Source: Pseudomonas sp. LP_7_YM (GTDB lineage Bacteria; Pseudomonadota; Gammaproteobacteria; Pseudomonadales; Pseudomonadaceae). From it: 64,000 nucleotides of DNA. Positions 48,067 through 56,950 of this stretch are shown in pieces. The position numbers were made by a program, and so were the translations under genes. Numbering within the stretch: the stretch's first letter is position 1; each line of letters opens with the position of its first letter. The DNA is taken from positions 1 through 64,000 of the forward strand of contig NZ_SOCT01000010.1 in assembly GCF_004364435.1 (NCBI RefSeq), written 5' to 3'. The notes under the pieces are model-generated. The model had not been told where the DNA came from, searched no databases, and saw nothing but the letters and a program-made list of their open reading frames with translations.

Positions 48067-50664
48067 ATGGAACGGCGAGACAAAAGCACCAAGGGATGTC
48101 ATTCCAGACGCGTTCTGTCATGCAGCCGCAGGTCCGCATCGAGACCGGAGACCAAGCCACCGCATCACCCGTTGTCCATTCGCATCGCCGCTCTCGCCGC
48201 ATGGGTGTTCGGTTCCAGCGCCATGGCAGTGGCCGACAGCGCCAATGAAAGGGGTGCCCCGGCTTCGGCATCAGTCGGAGTGAAGTTCAACACTGCGTTC
48301 ATTCAAGGCACGGAGCAACCCATGGATCTGGACAGTTTTCTTCAAGGTAACAGCGTGGTGCCAGGCACTTACCGAGTCGACATCTTCGTCAACCGGGTAC
48401 TGAGTGGACGGCGTGACATCAGCTTTATGGCGAACCCGGCCAGCGGTGCGATCGAGCCCTGCCTGAACCTGGAAATGCTGGCGCAGTTCGGGATGGACAT
48501 CTCCGGTCTGAACCGCGCAAACGGTGCGGTCGACTCGTGTTTCGATCTGTCGGCGAAGGTCGAATTCGCCCATGTCGAGTACCAACCCGACCGGCTGCGG
48601 CTGAATATCAGCATCCCCCAGGCGAGGATGTTGCGCAGCACGCGTGGCTATGTATCGCCGGAGTTGTGGGACGAGGGCGGGACAGCCGCGTTCGTCAATT
48701 ACAACTTCAGCGGCGCGCGTCGGACCCGTGCCAGTCAGACTCAGGATCAATACCATCTCGGCCTGCGTAACGGATTGAACCTGGGAGCATGGCGGCTGCG
48801 CAACGAGTCTACGCTGGGCTACGGTGCCGGTCAGCCGTATCGTTTTCGCAGCAACCGCACTTTCGTCCAGCGCGATATAACTGCGCTCAAGAGCCAACTG
48901 ACGCTGGGGGAAACCTTTACCGATTCGCAGGTGTTCGACAGTGTGCGCTTCATTGGCGCGATGCTCGCTTCGGATGAGGGCATGCTTCCCGACGGCGAGC
49001 GGGTTTACGCGCCGACCATTCGGGGGATTGCCGAAACCAACTCGACCGTGGAAGTACGTCAGAACGGATTCTTGCTGTACAGCAGTAGCGTGTCGCCGGG
49101 GCCGTTCGAGGTATCCGACATCTACCCCAGTGGCTCGAACGGCGATCTGGAAGTTACCGTGATCGAGGCAGACGGGCGCAGACGCGTATTCATTCAAGCC
49201 TACGCGTCGTTGCCAATCATGGTGCCCAAGGGTGCGTCGCGTTACAGCCTCGCCGCTGGTCATTACGACAGCCATAATGAGTCCGCAGCGTCGCCCGCAT
49301 TCACCAGCGCAACGCTGGTTCATGGTTTGACGGACTGGCTCACCGTCGCCGGCGGTGCTCAAGTGGCCGAAGATTTTCAGGCGGGCAACATCGGCGCGGG
49401 TATCAATACCGGGCTGGGTGCGGTCTCATCGGACCTCACCCAGTCCGTCAGCCAGCAACAGCACCGGTCCTACTCGGGGCAAAGCCTGCGAGTGCGCTAC
49501 GCCAATACGTTGAACCTGACCAACACCACGTTGGCGTTGGCCGGTTATCGCCGCTTCACCGATCATTACCGCACCTTGGATGAGCATGTCGAAGAACGGC
49601 AGCCACTTCGCGGAACTGCCTCAGGACGGGCCAAGGATCGCCTTGAATTCAACCTGACGCAGTCGCTGGCCGCGCAGTCTGCCTCGTTGAGCTTCACAGG
49701 TTCCGAACAGCGCTATTGGGACTCGGCGGCCAAGAGCCGGCAGCTTTACCTGTCGTGGAGTGCCGCCTGGGGCAGCCTCGCCTATGGCATTTCGCTGGAG
49801 CACAATCAGACGTTGCAGCACGACGGCCAGAGGCAATCCGACAACCGCATCGCGCTCACATTGAACCTGCCGCTGGGGGGCAGCTCGTCTTCTTCACGGA
49901 TTTTCTTCAATGCCGTGCGTGACAGCACGGGCGGCGCCAATATGCAGGGCGGTATCAACGGGCAGGCATTCGATGACCGTGACACTTTTTACGCCTTGCA
50001 GGCCGGGAATGACAGCCGCTCAGGGACCAGCGGTTTCGGCAAGATCAACACGACGGCATCGTTCGGGCGCTTCGATGCCGGGTATGGTCAGGGCCGTGAC
50101 TACCGCACCGTAAACGTTGGCGCAAGCGGCTCGGTGGTCGCCCACGCGGGGGGTATAAATGTTGGCCAGCCGCTGGGTGAAACGTTCGCCCTGGTGCAGG
50201 TCAGGAATGTTGCCGGCGCTCGCCTGGGCAATCACAGCAACGTCGAAACGGCCGGCAACGGCTACGCCATTGTTCCTTACACCCAGCCTTATCGCGCCAA
50301 TTGGGTCAGCCTCGATACCCGTCAATTGGGCGCCGACATTGAACTGGAGAACGCCTTGACCCAGGTCATACCGCGCCGGGGTGCTGTGCCGGTGGTCGCT
50401 TTCAGGGCCCAGGTCGGGCGGCGAGTACAGTTCGAACTGGTGCGCAACGATGGCAGCGGTTTGCCTATGGGTGCTGTGGTTGAGGATCAACACGGCAAGC
50501 CGCTGGCGGCCATTGATCCTGCCAGCCGCGCTTTGGTGTTGAGCGAGGAGGAGAGCGGGGAGTTGGTCGTGAAATGGTCCGATCAGCAATGTCGCGCGCA
50601 TTTCGATCTTCCTCCCCGAGACCCGCAACGCACCTATGACAGGATCAAGGTGGCCTGCCTGTGA
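48067..50664 (+). CDS. Outer-membrane fimbrial usher (FimD/PapC family)
   Basis: 865 residues from ATG 48067. A long charged leader precedes the hydrophobic signal core (IRIAALAAWVFGSSAMA), so a later start such as TTG in PLSIR is possible. Then the usher N-domain (FNTAFIQGTEQPMDLDSF; VPGTYRVDIFVN), the 24-strand barrel with plug (IRGIAETNSTVEVRQNG; VSPGPFEVSDIYP) and C-terminal domains (RRGAVPVVAFRAQVGR). It translocates chaperone-bound subunits. The stop overlaps the next chaperone start (GTGA). Confidence 0.95.
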   Translation: MERRDKSTKGCHSRRVLSCSRRSASRPETKPPHHPLSIRIAALAAWVFGSSAMAVADSANERGAPASASVGVKFNTAFIQGTEQPMDLDSFLQGNSVVPGTYRVDIFVNRVLSGRRDISFMANPASGAIEPCLNLEMLAQFGMDISGLNRANGAVDSCFDLSAKVEFAHVEYQPDRLRLNISIPQARMLRSTRGYVSPELWDEGGTAAFVNYNFSGARRTRASQTQDQYHLGLRNGLNLGAWRLRNESTLGYGAGQPYRFRSNRTFVQRDITALKSQLTLGETFTDSQVFDSVRFIGAMLASDEGMLPDGERVYAPTIRGIAETNSTVEVRQNGFLLYSSSVSPGPFEVSDIYPSGSNGDLEVTVIEADGRRRVFIQAYASLPIMVPKGASRYSLAAGHYDSHNESAASPAFTSATLVHGLTDWLTVAGGAQVAEDFQAGNIGAGINTGLGAVSSDLTQSVSQQQHRSYSGQSLRVRYANTLNLTNTTLALAGYRRFTDHYRTLDEHVEERQPLRGTASGRAKDRLEFNLTQSLAAQSASLSFTGSEQRYWDSAAKSRQLYLSWSAAWGSLAYGISLEHNQTLQHDGQRQSDNRIALTLNLPLGGSSSSSRIFFNAVRDSTGGANMQGGINGQAFDDRDTFYALQAGNDSRSGTSGFGKINTTASFGRFDAGYGQGRDYRTVNVGASGSVVAHAGGINVGQPLGETFALVQVRNVAGARLGNHSNVETAGNGYAIVPYTQPYRANWVSLDTRQLGADIELENALTQVIPRRGAVPVVAFRAQVGRRVQFELVRNDGSGLPMGAVVEDQHGKPLAAIDPASRALVLSEEESGELVVKWSDQQCRAHFDLPPRDPQRTYDRIKVACL

Positions 50665-51428
50665 AGTGGCCGACGACGGTGTTTGTGGCCATCGCGTTTT
50701 TTTGCAGCGACGCCGATGCGGTGGTGTCGTTGGCCGGGACTCGCTTGGTGTTCGATGGCCGGTTCCACGAGACGACGATTGACGTCAGCAACCCCGGCAA
50801 CTCTCACGTGCTGATTCAGGCATGGCTGGCGGACCCGCGCACTGGTACGGCTGCCGTGCCCAATCTGCCGTTCGCGCTGACTCCCCATCTGGTGCGGTTA
50901 CGCGCCCACGACAGGCAGACGTTACGCCTGCTTTACCAGGGAGTCGGCATGCCTGCTGATCGCGAATCGCTGCTGCATCTGTATGTGCTGGAAGTGCCGC
51001 GTCGCAGTGAGGCCAGCCAACAGTTGAGCATTGCCGTACGCCAGCGCATCAACGTGTTCTATCGCCCGGCCGGGCTGCCTGGCGATCCCCCCGACGCGGC
51101 GCAGAAGCTTTCCTGGCGATGGGATGAGGCCGCACGCGCCACGCTGACGGTGCACAACCCGACTCCGTTCCATGTGTCGTTGCACCGGCTGGCCTTTAAC
51201 GAGGTCGGGATCGCAGAGGACCTCATGCTCGAACCTTTTTCGACGCATTCACTGCCGCTGCCGAAAGCGCTGGAAGGACACGCCGGGGAAGGAGCTTTGT
51301 ATTTCAAGGCGCTGACCGATTACGGCGGGCTGCGCGACTTCTGTGCGCAATCGCGAGGCAGCTCGTCATTCAACGCCTGGCTACGCCCACCCGCCGTTCA
51401 ATCATCCATAGGGACATGTCAACCATGA
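50661..51428 (+). CDS. Periplasmic fimbrial chaperone 2
   Basis: 255 residues from GTG, which overlaps the usher stop. Short signal (FVAIAFFCSDADA), then LAGTRLVFDGRFHETTIDVSN, ESLLHLYVLEVP and RQRINVFYRP, as in PapD-type chaperones. Clearly diverged from chaperone 1, so it may serve the adhesin or the small subunit. It overlaps the adhesin start by 4 nt (ATGA at 51425). Confidence 0.93.
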   Translation: MKWPTTVFVAIAFFCSDADAVVSLAGTRLVFDGRFHETTIDVSNPGNSHVLIQAWLADPRTGTAAVPNLPFALTPHLVRLRAHDRQTLRLLYQGVGMPADRESLLHLYVLEVPRRSEASQQLSIAVRQRINVFYRPAGLPGDPPDAAQKLSWRWDEAARATLTVHNPTPFHVSLHRLAFNEVGIAEDLMLEPFSTHSLPLPKALEGHAGEGALYFKALTDYGGLRDFCAQSRGSSSFNAWLRPPAVQSSIGTCQP

Positions 51429-52417
51429 TCACCCTCTCTCTTTTACGCGGGTGCTCAGCGCTTGTGCTTTTTCTGCTGGTACCCGCCGCATCGATGGGCA
51501 TGACCTGCAAAACCCAGGGGGCGAGGGAGACCGTCGTGCATGCCGACCTGGGCAGCACGGTCGCTATCCCCTCGACGCTGCCGGACGGCAGCGTGGTCTG
51601 GCGCTCGGCGCGGGAACATCTGAGCATTGAATGCGCACGAGAGCACCCCGGGCCTGCGGAGGATGTCGTGCTGTATCTGAACCCTGAAAACCTGCGGATC
51701 GGCCAGGGCATCCGGGCAGGGCTTACGCTCAACGGTATCGACTACGTGCAAAGCGCCGGACGGATTCCCACGCAACAGGTAGTTCCGGCCTGCATCGAGG
51801 GCGCCAGCAACATCCAGGCATGTCCAAAGGTCACTTTCAGCCTGCCGTTTTCGGTATTTATCGAGAAGTACGGTTCTACGCCGCCATCAGGCATTGCCAG
51901 CGATCTGCTCAACTATCGGATGTTTCAGGTCGACAGCGCCAACGGCATGCACCCGCTGCCGGATACCAACCTCAACTACGTCATCAACAACCTGAGCGGC
52001 CTTCGATTCGTTGCCTGCAATGCGCATATGCGGTTGCTGCCGGAGACAGTGGAGTTTGGTCCGGTGCCAATCAAGGACGTACGCGTGGGCGAGGTGGCGG
52101 CGTTTCAGCGATTCGCCCTTGCGGCCAGCCGCACTTGCGACTCGCCGTTCAGCCTCGATGCGCGGTTCACGCCGGTGTCCGGGAGGTTGTCCGGTGACGT
52201 ATTGCTACCGACGGGCAACGCCAGTATCGGCATCCGCATCACCCATGCACCGGCGCATCGGCCGATTCGTTTCAACGAGCCGTTTCGTGTAATCGACCTG
52301 CCGGATGGCACGTACTCCGCCACCGCCGATTTCAATGCCGAACTGGTATGGCAGACCCGTACGCCGGTGGCCGGGCCGTTCTCGGCGGAGGTGATGGTGG
52401 ATCTGTTCTACAAGTAA
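51425..52417 (+). CDS. Fimbrial tip adhesin
   Basis: 330 residues from ATG 51425; ATG 51416 is in frame but too close to AGGGAC. After a signal peptide (LVLFLLVPAASMG) comes an N-terminal lectin-like half (DLGSTVAIPSTLPDGSVVW; FSLPFSVFIEKYG) and a C-terminal pilin domain (ETVEFGPVPI, RTCDSPFSLDARF, VMVDLFYK). Two-domain layout and last position in the operon fit a tip adhesin; the receptor is unknown. Confidence 0.85.
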   Translation: MITLSLLRGCSALVLFLLVPAASMGMTCKTQGARETVVHADLGSTVAIPSTLPDGSVVWRSAREHLSIECAREHPGPAEDVVLYLNPENLRIGQGIRAGLTLNGIDYVQSAGRIPTQQVVPACIEGASNIQACPKVTFSLPFSVFIEKYGSTPPSGIASDLLNYRMFQVDSANGMHPLPDTNLNYVINNLSGLRFVACNAHMRLLPETVEFGPVPIKDVRVGEVAAFQRFALAASRTCDSPFSLDARFTPVSGRLSGDVLLPTGNASIGIRITHAPAHRPIRFNEPFRVIDLPDGTYSATADFNAELVWQTRTPVAGPFSAEVMVDLFYK

Positions 52418-52521
52418 TCATTGATCGCTTGCTGCGGGCGATGGGACGGGGATTCAGGTATGCTGCGCCGCTTACAGGCCGAGCCTGTCACCCATCGACC
52501 GTTTTGCGATACGGAGCTTTC

Positions 52522-52755
52522 ATGACCACCCCCGAACATACGCCAGCTCCCGACAATGTCGCCGAACCCGAGGCCCATGCGGAAGCCGGTGAACAGAAAC
52601 CGGTGATCCCGACCTTCGGTTTCCCGTTCAAGCCGGGAGAGCTGATGCAGGCGAAAAAGGATGCCTCGTATTACAAAGGGCCCGGGAAGTCGAACCACGA
52701 TAAACGCCCCGGCGCCGCTCCTTCCGGCACTCGTCGTTCGATGGGCAAGCGCTGA
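52522..52755 (+). CDS. Small conserved hypothetical protein
   Basis: 77 residues from ATG 52522 with GGAG upstream. An acidic, Pro/Glu-rich first half and a basic end (PTFGFPFKPGELMQAKKDAS; RPGAAPSGTRRSMGKR). No membrane segment. It looks like a conserved small cytosolic pseudomonad protein with no known role. The open frame continues upstream to 52348 but overlaps the adhesin. Confidence 0.65.
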   Translation: MTTPEHTPAPDNVAEPEAHAEAGEQKPVIPTFGFPFKPGELMQAKKDASYYKGPGKSNHDKRPGAAPSGTRRSMGKR

Positions 52756-52800
52756 CGGACTCCTCTCAGCCAGCGCCTGCCAGAAGCAAGTGCCCATGCC

Positions 52801-53262
52801 TCATCGCGGTTCCAGTTCGCAGCGCTGAACGTAGTGCATCCCGGCACGCTCATACAGGCGGCGGGCCGTCAGGTTGCTTTCCCTGACCTTGAGATCGACA
52901 TGCCTTTCACGGCGCTCGGCAAAGGTCTCGAATACCTGACCCAGCAGCGCAAGGCCTATCCCACGGCCTTGCGCCCGGGGATGAACCACCAGATTGCGGA
53001 TGAACGCGCTGGTCCAGCAGTGGGCTACCGCTACCAGTCCCGCTGCATCCCCTACAAGAAAACACAGGTGCCGATCAAATTCAGGATCGTCCTCGAAGCC
53101 GCGCAGCCATGGCTCGAAGTCAGGCACCCGCCCACCGCCCAGTTCGGTGCCCAGCGCCAGCAACCGGTGAGCCTCCCCAGCGTTTTCGACGCTGAGGGCC
53201 GCCAGGCTTAGCGAGGAGGGCCCGTCCTCAGTGCGGTGAGGCGAGCTGAGGTCGCGTCGCAT
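52801..53262 (-). CDS. GNAT-family N-acetyltransferase
   Basis: 153 residues from ATG 53262. Acetyl-CoA binding motif A reads FIRNLVVHPRAQGRGIGLALL, with the later RESNLTARRLYERAGMHYV typical of GNAT motif B. The acceptor substrate cannot be told. The start is 41 bp after the cheV stop and lacks a clear Shine-Dalgarno sequence; the frame is open further into cheV. Confidence 0.85.
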   Translation of the reverse strand: MRRDLSSPHRTEDGPSSLSLAALSVENAGEAHRLLALGTELGGGRVPDFEPWLRGFEDDPEFDRHLCFLVGDAAGLVAVAHCWTSAFIRNLVVHPRAQGRGIGLALLGQVFETFAERRERHVDLKVRESNLTARRLYERAGMHYVQRCELEPR

Positions 53263-53303
53263 CAGCCAGTAATGACTGGTGGATGCAGCGTCCGGGGTGG
53301 GTC

Positions 53304-54200
53304 TCAGATCCCTTGGGCTTCGACCGTACGGGCGGCTTCGATCAAGCATCGTGTCAGCTCGGGTGAGGAAAATTTGGTCAGTACAGCGTTGGCACCGGCC
53401 GCCTTGGCCTTTTCGGCGTTCATCGCGCTGTCCAGCGAAGTGTGCAACAAGACGTACAGTTCATGGAAATCGGGCGTCTCGCGCAAGGTGCGGGTGAGTG
53501 CGTAGCCGTCCATCTCCGACATCTCGATATCCGATACCACCACGTTGATCTGCTGCTCGGTGCCTTGCAGATCCAGCAATTGATCAATCGCCTCGCGAGC
53601 ACTGCGCGCCGTATGGCACTCGATGCCCAGATTGCGGAGGGTGATGACCGATTGCTGCAGCGCAACCTGACTGTCATCGACTACCAGAATGCGTGCCTTG
53701 CTCAGAACCTCGGCTTCCGCAGGGCTGAGTTCGTTGGAGTGTGCTTCTATCCTCGCCGGGGCGATGCCGTGGATAACCTTTTCGATATCCAGCACCTGAA
53801 CAAGGGTGCCATCCACCTGGGTGACACCGGTAATGAACGACTTGTTGCCAGAGCCAAATGGCGGCGGACGGATATCGGTGGTCAGGCAATGCACGATCTT
53901 GCTTACAGCCTGCACGTGCAGCCCCTGTTTCGAGCGGCTGACATCCGTGACGATCAGGCAGCCGCCGTCCGGGTCGATCAGCGGACGTTCGCCGATGGCC
54001 CGGCTCAGGTCGATCACCGATAGCGAATTGCCGCGCAATGTTGCGATCCCTTTGACGTGCGGATGCGATTCCGGCATGCGGGTGAGAGTAGGGCAGGGGA
54101 TGATTTCACTGACCTTGAGCAGGTTGATCGCCATCAGCTTTCCGCTGCGTAACGTGAACAGCAGAAGCGAGAGCGAATCTGCTCGAACGTTTTTGGACAT
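53304..54200 (-). CDS. cheV: Chemotaxis protein CheV
   Basis: 298 residues. An N-terminal CheW-like coupling domain (LLLFTLRSGKLMAINLLKV; GIATLRGNSLSVIDLSRAIG) is followed by a receiver domain (ILVVDDSQVALQQ; phospho-Asp in VVVSDIEMSEMDG; KFSSPELTRCL). CheV couples certain chemoreceptors to CheA and is tuned by phosphorylation. AAGG lies before the ATG. Divergent from hmp. Confidence 0.95.
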   Translation of the reverse strand: MSKNVRADSLSLLLFTLRSGKLMAINLLKVSEIIPCPTLTRMPESHPHVKGIATLRGNSLSVIDLSRAIGERPLIDPDGGCLIVTDVSRSKQGLHVQAVSKIVHCLTTDIRPPPFGSGNKSFITGVTQVDGTLVQVLDIEKVIHGIAPARIEAHSNELSPAEAEVLSKARILVVDDSQVALQQSVITLRNLGIECHTARSAREAIDQLLDLQGTEQQINVVVSDIEMSEMDGYALTRTLRETPDFHELYVLLHTSLDSAMNAEKAKAAGANAVLTKFSSPELTRCLIEAARTVEAQGI

Positions 54201-54330
54201 ATGAACCTTCTGTCATGCAGTGTCTGTATGCGCTTGGCGCTACAGCTGTCGGTAACGGTGTATCGACCCCTGAAAGGCAGCCTTTAACCTTTTTGGCAGA
54301 TACCGGTATCTGCTGTCAGCGCCGCCCGTA

Positions 54331-54386
54331 GTCAAAATGACCAGTAAGGAGTCGTAATGACTACGCGCAGGCTTGGTCATAATGAC
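54331..54386. promoter_or_regulatory. Three NorR/FhpR-type enhancer boxes
   Basis: GTCAAAATGAC (54331-54341), GTCGTAATGAC (54351-54361) and GTCATAATGAC (54376-54386) fit the NorR site GTCA-N3-TGAC (one mismatch in the middle copy), at spacings of 20 and 25 bp. In P. aeruginosa the NorR homologue FhpR activates fhp/hmp in response to NO. Confidence 0.75.
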
Positions 54387-54426
54387 ATTTGTCAGTTATC
54401 TAACTGATTTTATTGAATATTAAAGC

Positions 54427-54441
54427 TGGCACGCATTCTGA
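54427..54441 (+). promoter_or_regulatory. Sigma-54 (-24/-12) promoter of hmp
   Basis: TGGCACGCATTCTGA fits TGGCACG-N4-TTGC at the -24 GG and most other positions; the -12 is GA rather than GC. It lies 39 bp before the hmp ATG and downstream of the three boxes, as expected for enhancer control. Confidence 0.65.
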
Positions 54442-54480
54442 TACAGAGGGGTACTCATCTTCCAGTCTCAGGGGACTCCC

Positions 54481-55662
54481 ATGTTGAATGCTTCAGATCG
54501 TGCCATCGTCAAAGCTACTGTGCCATTACTGGAAAGCGGCGGTGAGGCGCTGGCCACTCATTTCTACAAGAAATTGCTTGGCAGATACCCGCAGGTGCGT
54601 CCGCTGTTCAATCAGGCGCATCAGGCCAGTGGCGCCCAACCCCGTGCGTTGGCTAATGCCGTATTGATCTATGCCCGCCATATAGACCAACTCCAGGAGT
54701 TGGGCGAGCTGGTCACCAGGATCATCAACAAGCATGTTGCTTTGCAGATATTGCCAGAGCATTACCCCTTGGTTGGCGAGTGCTTGTTAGAGGCCATCCG
54801 TGACGTGCTCGGCGCCCAGGTCGCGACCGATGCGGTCATTGCCGCTTGGGGGAATGCCTACTGGCAACTGGCCAATATCCTGATCGGAGCCGAAAAGGAC
54901 ATCTATGAGGAAAAAGCCCGGGCACCGGGCGGCTGGCGTGGAGCTCGCGAATTCAAGCTGGTGGCCAAAGTGCCGGAGAGTGCCGAGATCACTTCGTTCT
55001 ATCTCGCCCCGGCTGACGGGCAGCCAATTGTTGAGTTCATCGCGGGCCAGTACATCGGGCTGCAACTGTTTCTGGGGGGGGAAGAGCTTCGTCGCAATTA
55101 CTCGCTCTCCGGGTTGGTGCGGGATAACCAGTACCGGATCAGCGTCAAGCGCGAAAACGGTGGTCGCGTCTCCAGCCACCTGCACGATGAATTGAATATA
55201 GGCGATAGCATCAACCTGTTCACGCCGTCGGGCGAATTCACGCTCAGGCAAAGTGACAAGCCGTTGGTCCTGATCAGTGGCGGAGTCGGCATCACGCCGA
55301 CCCTGGCCATGCTGCAAGCGGCGCTGGAGGGTCCACGGCCCATTCATTTCATCCACTGTGCACGCAATGGTTCTGTCCATGCGTTCCGGGACTGGATCGA
55401 AGAACTGGTCAGCAAGCATTCTCAGCTCAAACGCTTTTACATTTACGATGAAGAGGACCACGCCAGTCCGCCTGCCGACGCTACAGGGTTGCTGGATCAG
55501 TCGCGCCTCGAACAGTGGCTGCCAGAAAGTCGTGACCTGGATGCCTACTTGCTCGGGCCGCAAGGTTTCATGGCCGCCGTCAAGCGTCAGCTGAGGGCGG
55601 CGGGTGTGCCAGACGAGCAGGTCCACTATGAATTCTTCGGGCCTGCAACCGCGCTGGAGTGA
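54481..55662 (+). CDS. hmp: Flavohaemoglobin, nitric oxide dioxygenase
   Basis: 393 residues. Globin domain to about 140 (proximal His in INKHVALQI, ATHFYKKLL), FAD domain (RRNYSLSG; GRVSSHLHDELNIGD) and NAD(P)H domain (LISGGVGITPTLAML; LLGPQGFM). It oxidises NO to nitrate with O2 and NADH. The promoter carries NorR/FhpR-like boxes and a -24/-12 element. No regulator gene lies next to it in this window. Confidence 0.97.
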   Translation: MLNASDRAIVKATVPLLESGGEALATHFYKKLLGRYPQVRPLFNQAHQASGAQPRALANAVLIYARHIDQLQELGELVTRIINKHVALQILPEHYPLVGECLLEAIRDVLGAQVATDAVIAAWGNAYWQLANILIGAEKDIYEEKARAPGGWRGAREFKLVAKVPESAEITSFYLAPADGQPIVEFIAGQYIGLQLFLGGEELRRNYSLSGLVRDNQYRISVKRENGGRVSSHLHDELNIGDSINLFTPSGEFTLRQSDKPLVLISGGVGITPTLAMLQAALEGPRPIHFIHCARNGSVHAFRDWIEELVSKHSQLKRFYIYDEEDHASPPADATGLLDQSRLEQWLPESRDLDAYLLGPQGFMAAVKRQLRAAGVPDEQVHYEFFGPATALE

Positions 55663-55972
55663 TCTGAATAAACGTCAGGAGAGCGCAGTTCGCTGCGACA
55701 AATAGACGCACGCTTTCTATATAAAGAGGGCGTGCGGCATTAGGTCTCTGCGGCAAAGCGTCGCACTCCACCTATATAGAAGAATCTGAATTTTCGTCCG
55801 TGGGTTGTTGCGCGGGTTTGGTTAATGTTTGGCTAATGGCCGTGTGTTCACCATCGGCGCCGGCGTGCGGATGCGACGATGGTAGAATTGCCGGCTTTCC
55901 CGCCCACTTCGGGGCGCGCGCGAAGACAGATCTTCTCGATCTGGATGGACACCACATTCAAAGGGCATGTGA
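55663..55972. other. Gap with two hairpins after hmp
   Basis: No gene seen. CGCAG-TTCG-CTGCG (55684-55697) makes a UUCG-loop hairpin, and GCACGC (55708-55713) with GCGTGC (55730-55735) a second one around a TCTATATAAAG core; neither has a T run. A CTATATAG palindrome follows near 55773. Confidence 0.45.
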
Positions 55973-56482
55973 ATGACTGACAAGATTTTTTTCCTGCAAC
56001 GTGAAAAGCAGTTTCTGGTACTGCTGGGTATCATCTGTCTGGCCCTCATCGGCGGGGCGCTGTACATGCAGGTGGTATTGGGCGAGGCGCCTTGCCCGCT
56101 GTGCATCCTGCAGCGCTATGCCTTGTTGTTTATTGCCATTTTCGCGTTCATCGGCGCTGCGATGCCGAGCCGTATGAGCCTTAGCGTTTGCGAACTGCTG
56201 GTCACCCTCAGCGCGGTTGGGGGAATGGTCGCGGCAGGGCGCCATGTCTGGATTCAGACTCATCCCACCGAAAGCTGCGGTATCGACGTGCTGCAGCCCA
56301 TCGTTGACGGGCTGCCGTTGGCATCGCTGTTTCCGCTTGGCTTTCAAGTGGGTGGTTTCTGCGAGACGCCATATCCGCCAGTCTTCGGACTTTCGTTGGC
56401 GCAGTGGGCATTGATGGCTTTTGTTCTTACGGTAATTCTGGTACCCGTAGGTGTCGTTCGAAACCGCATGAAAGCGCGTTAA
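55973..56482 (+). CDS. dsbB: Disulfide bond formation protein B
   Basis: 169 residues with four membrane segments. The first redox pair is CPLC (LGEAPCPLCILQRYAL); the second pair is Cys in TESCGIDV and in GGFCETPYP. It reoxidises DsbA and passes electrons to quinone. Pseudomonads often carry two DsbB copies; which one this is cannot be told. Its position before the cyo oxidase, which takes electrons from quinol, fits functionally. Confidence 0.93.
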   Translation: MTDKIFFLQREKQFLVLLGIICLALIGGALYMQVVLGEAPCPLCILQRYALLFIAIFAFIGAAMPSRMSLSVCELLVTLSAVGGMVAAGRHVWIQTHPTESCGIDVLQPIVDGLPLASLFPLGFQVGGFCETPYPPVFGLSLAQWALMAFVLTVILVPVGVVRNRMKAR

Positions 56483-56506
56483 TTACAAAGTGTTGCACAA
56501 AACGAA

Positions 56507-56537
56507 GCCCCAATTCCTTAGGGAATATGGGGCCTTT
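56507..56537 (+). terminator. Terminator after dsbB
   Basis: GCCCC-A-ATTCC pairs with GGAAT-AT-GGGGC around TTAGG-type loop bases, then CTTT. Confidence 0.6.
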
Positions 56538-56608
56538 GCTGGATTTTCAGGTGCGGCATAGGGGTTCATTATTACCGAATCGGAAATTAACTGTTGCGCA
56601 GAAACTCA

Positions 56609-56637
56609 TAGTCAATAAAACTTTACGTATCTACAAT
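56609..56637 (+). promoter_or_regulatory. Possible sigma-70 promoter of cyoABCDE
   Basis: TAGTCA (56609-56614), 17-bp spacer, TACAAT (56632-56637). The -10 is strong, the -35 weak. It would give a leader of about 310 nt. Confidence 0.4.
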
Positions 56638-56950
56638 CGCCCCCACTTAACGCCCCCATCACTTGATGGACGTCGTAAATCGAGGTCGGAAAGCGTTTTT
56701 ACGCCTTTGTAGACGCCGTCTGGATGGCCTCTTTGAGTCGAATCCGAATGTATGCGCCAAGGGATTTGTACCGCTTTGCGGTTGCCACCATTCGAATAAG
56801 AAACCACAGCTCAACCCGGATTTGTTACGAGGCCGCAAGCTTCTTGACAGGCCCCTGTTCAATCCCAAAAATTTGCCAGCACCTGGCAGGGTGAAGTGTT
56901 GGCGGTCGAAACCCAACTGCGATGCGAAAGCTGCTTTTAGAGGTCGTGAG

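Larger units (their letters stand above)
56483..56950. other. dsbB-cyoA gap with terminator and long cyo leader
   Basis: This 468-bp stretch holds the dsbB terminator, a promoter-like pair at 56609-56637 and then about 300 bp of leader before cyoA. A frame is open through it in phase with cyoA from 56663 but lacks lipoprotein-signal character and a good ribosome-binding site, so I treat it as non-coding. Confidence 0.5.

Noticed and set aside
56663-56950. N-terminal extension of CyoA
   Set aside because: It would bury the lipoprotein signal at an internal position; ATG 56951 has GAGG upstream and gives the usual subunit II length.
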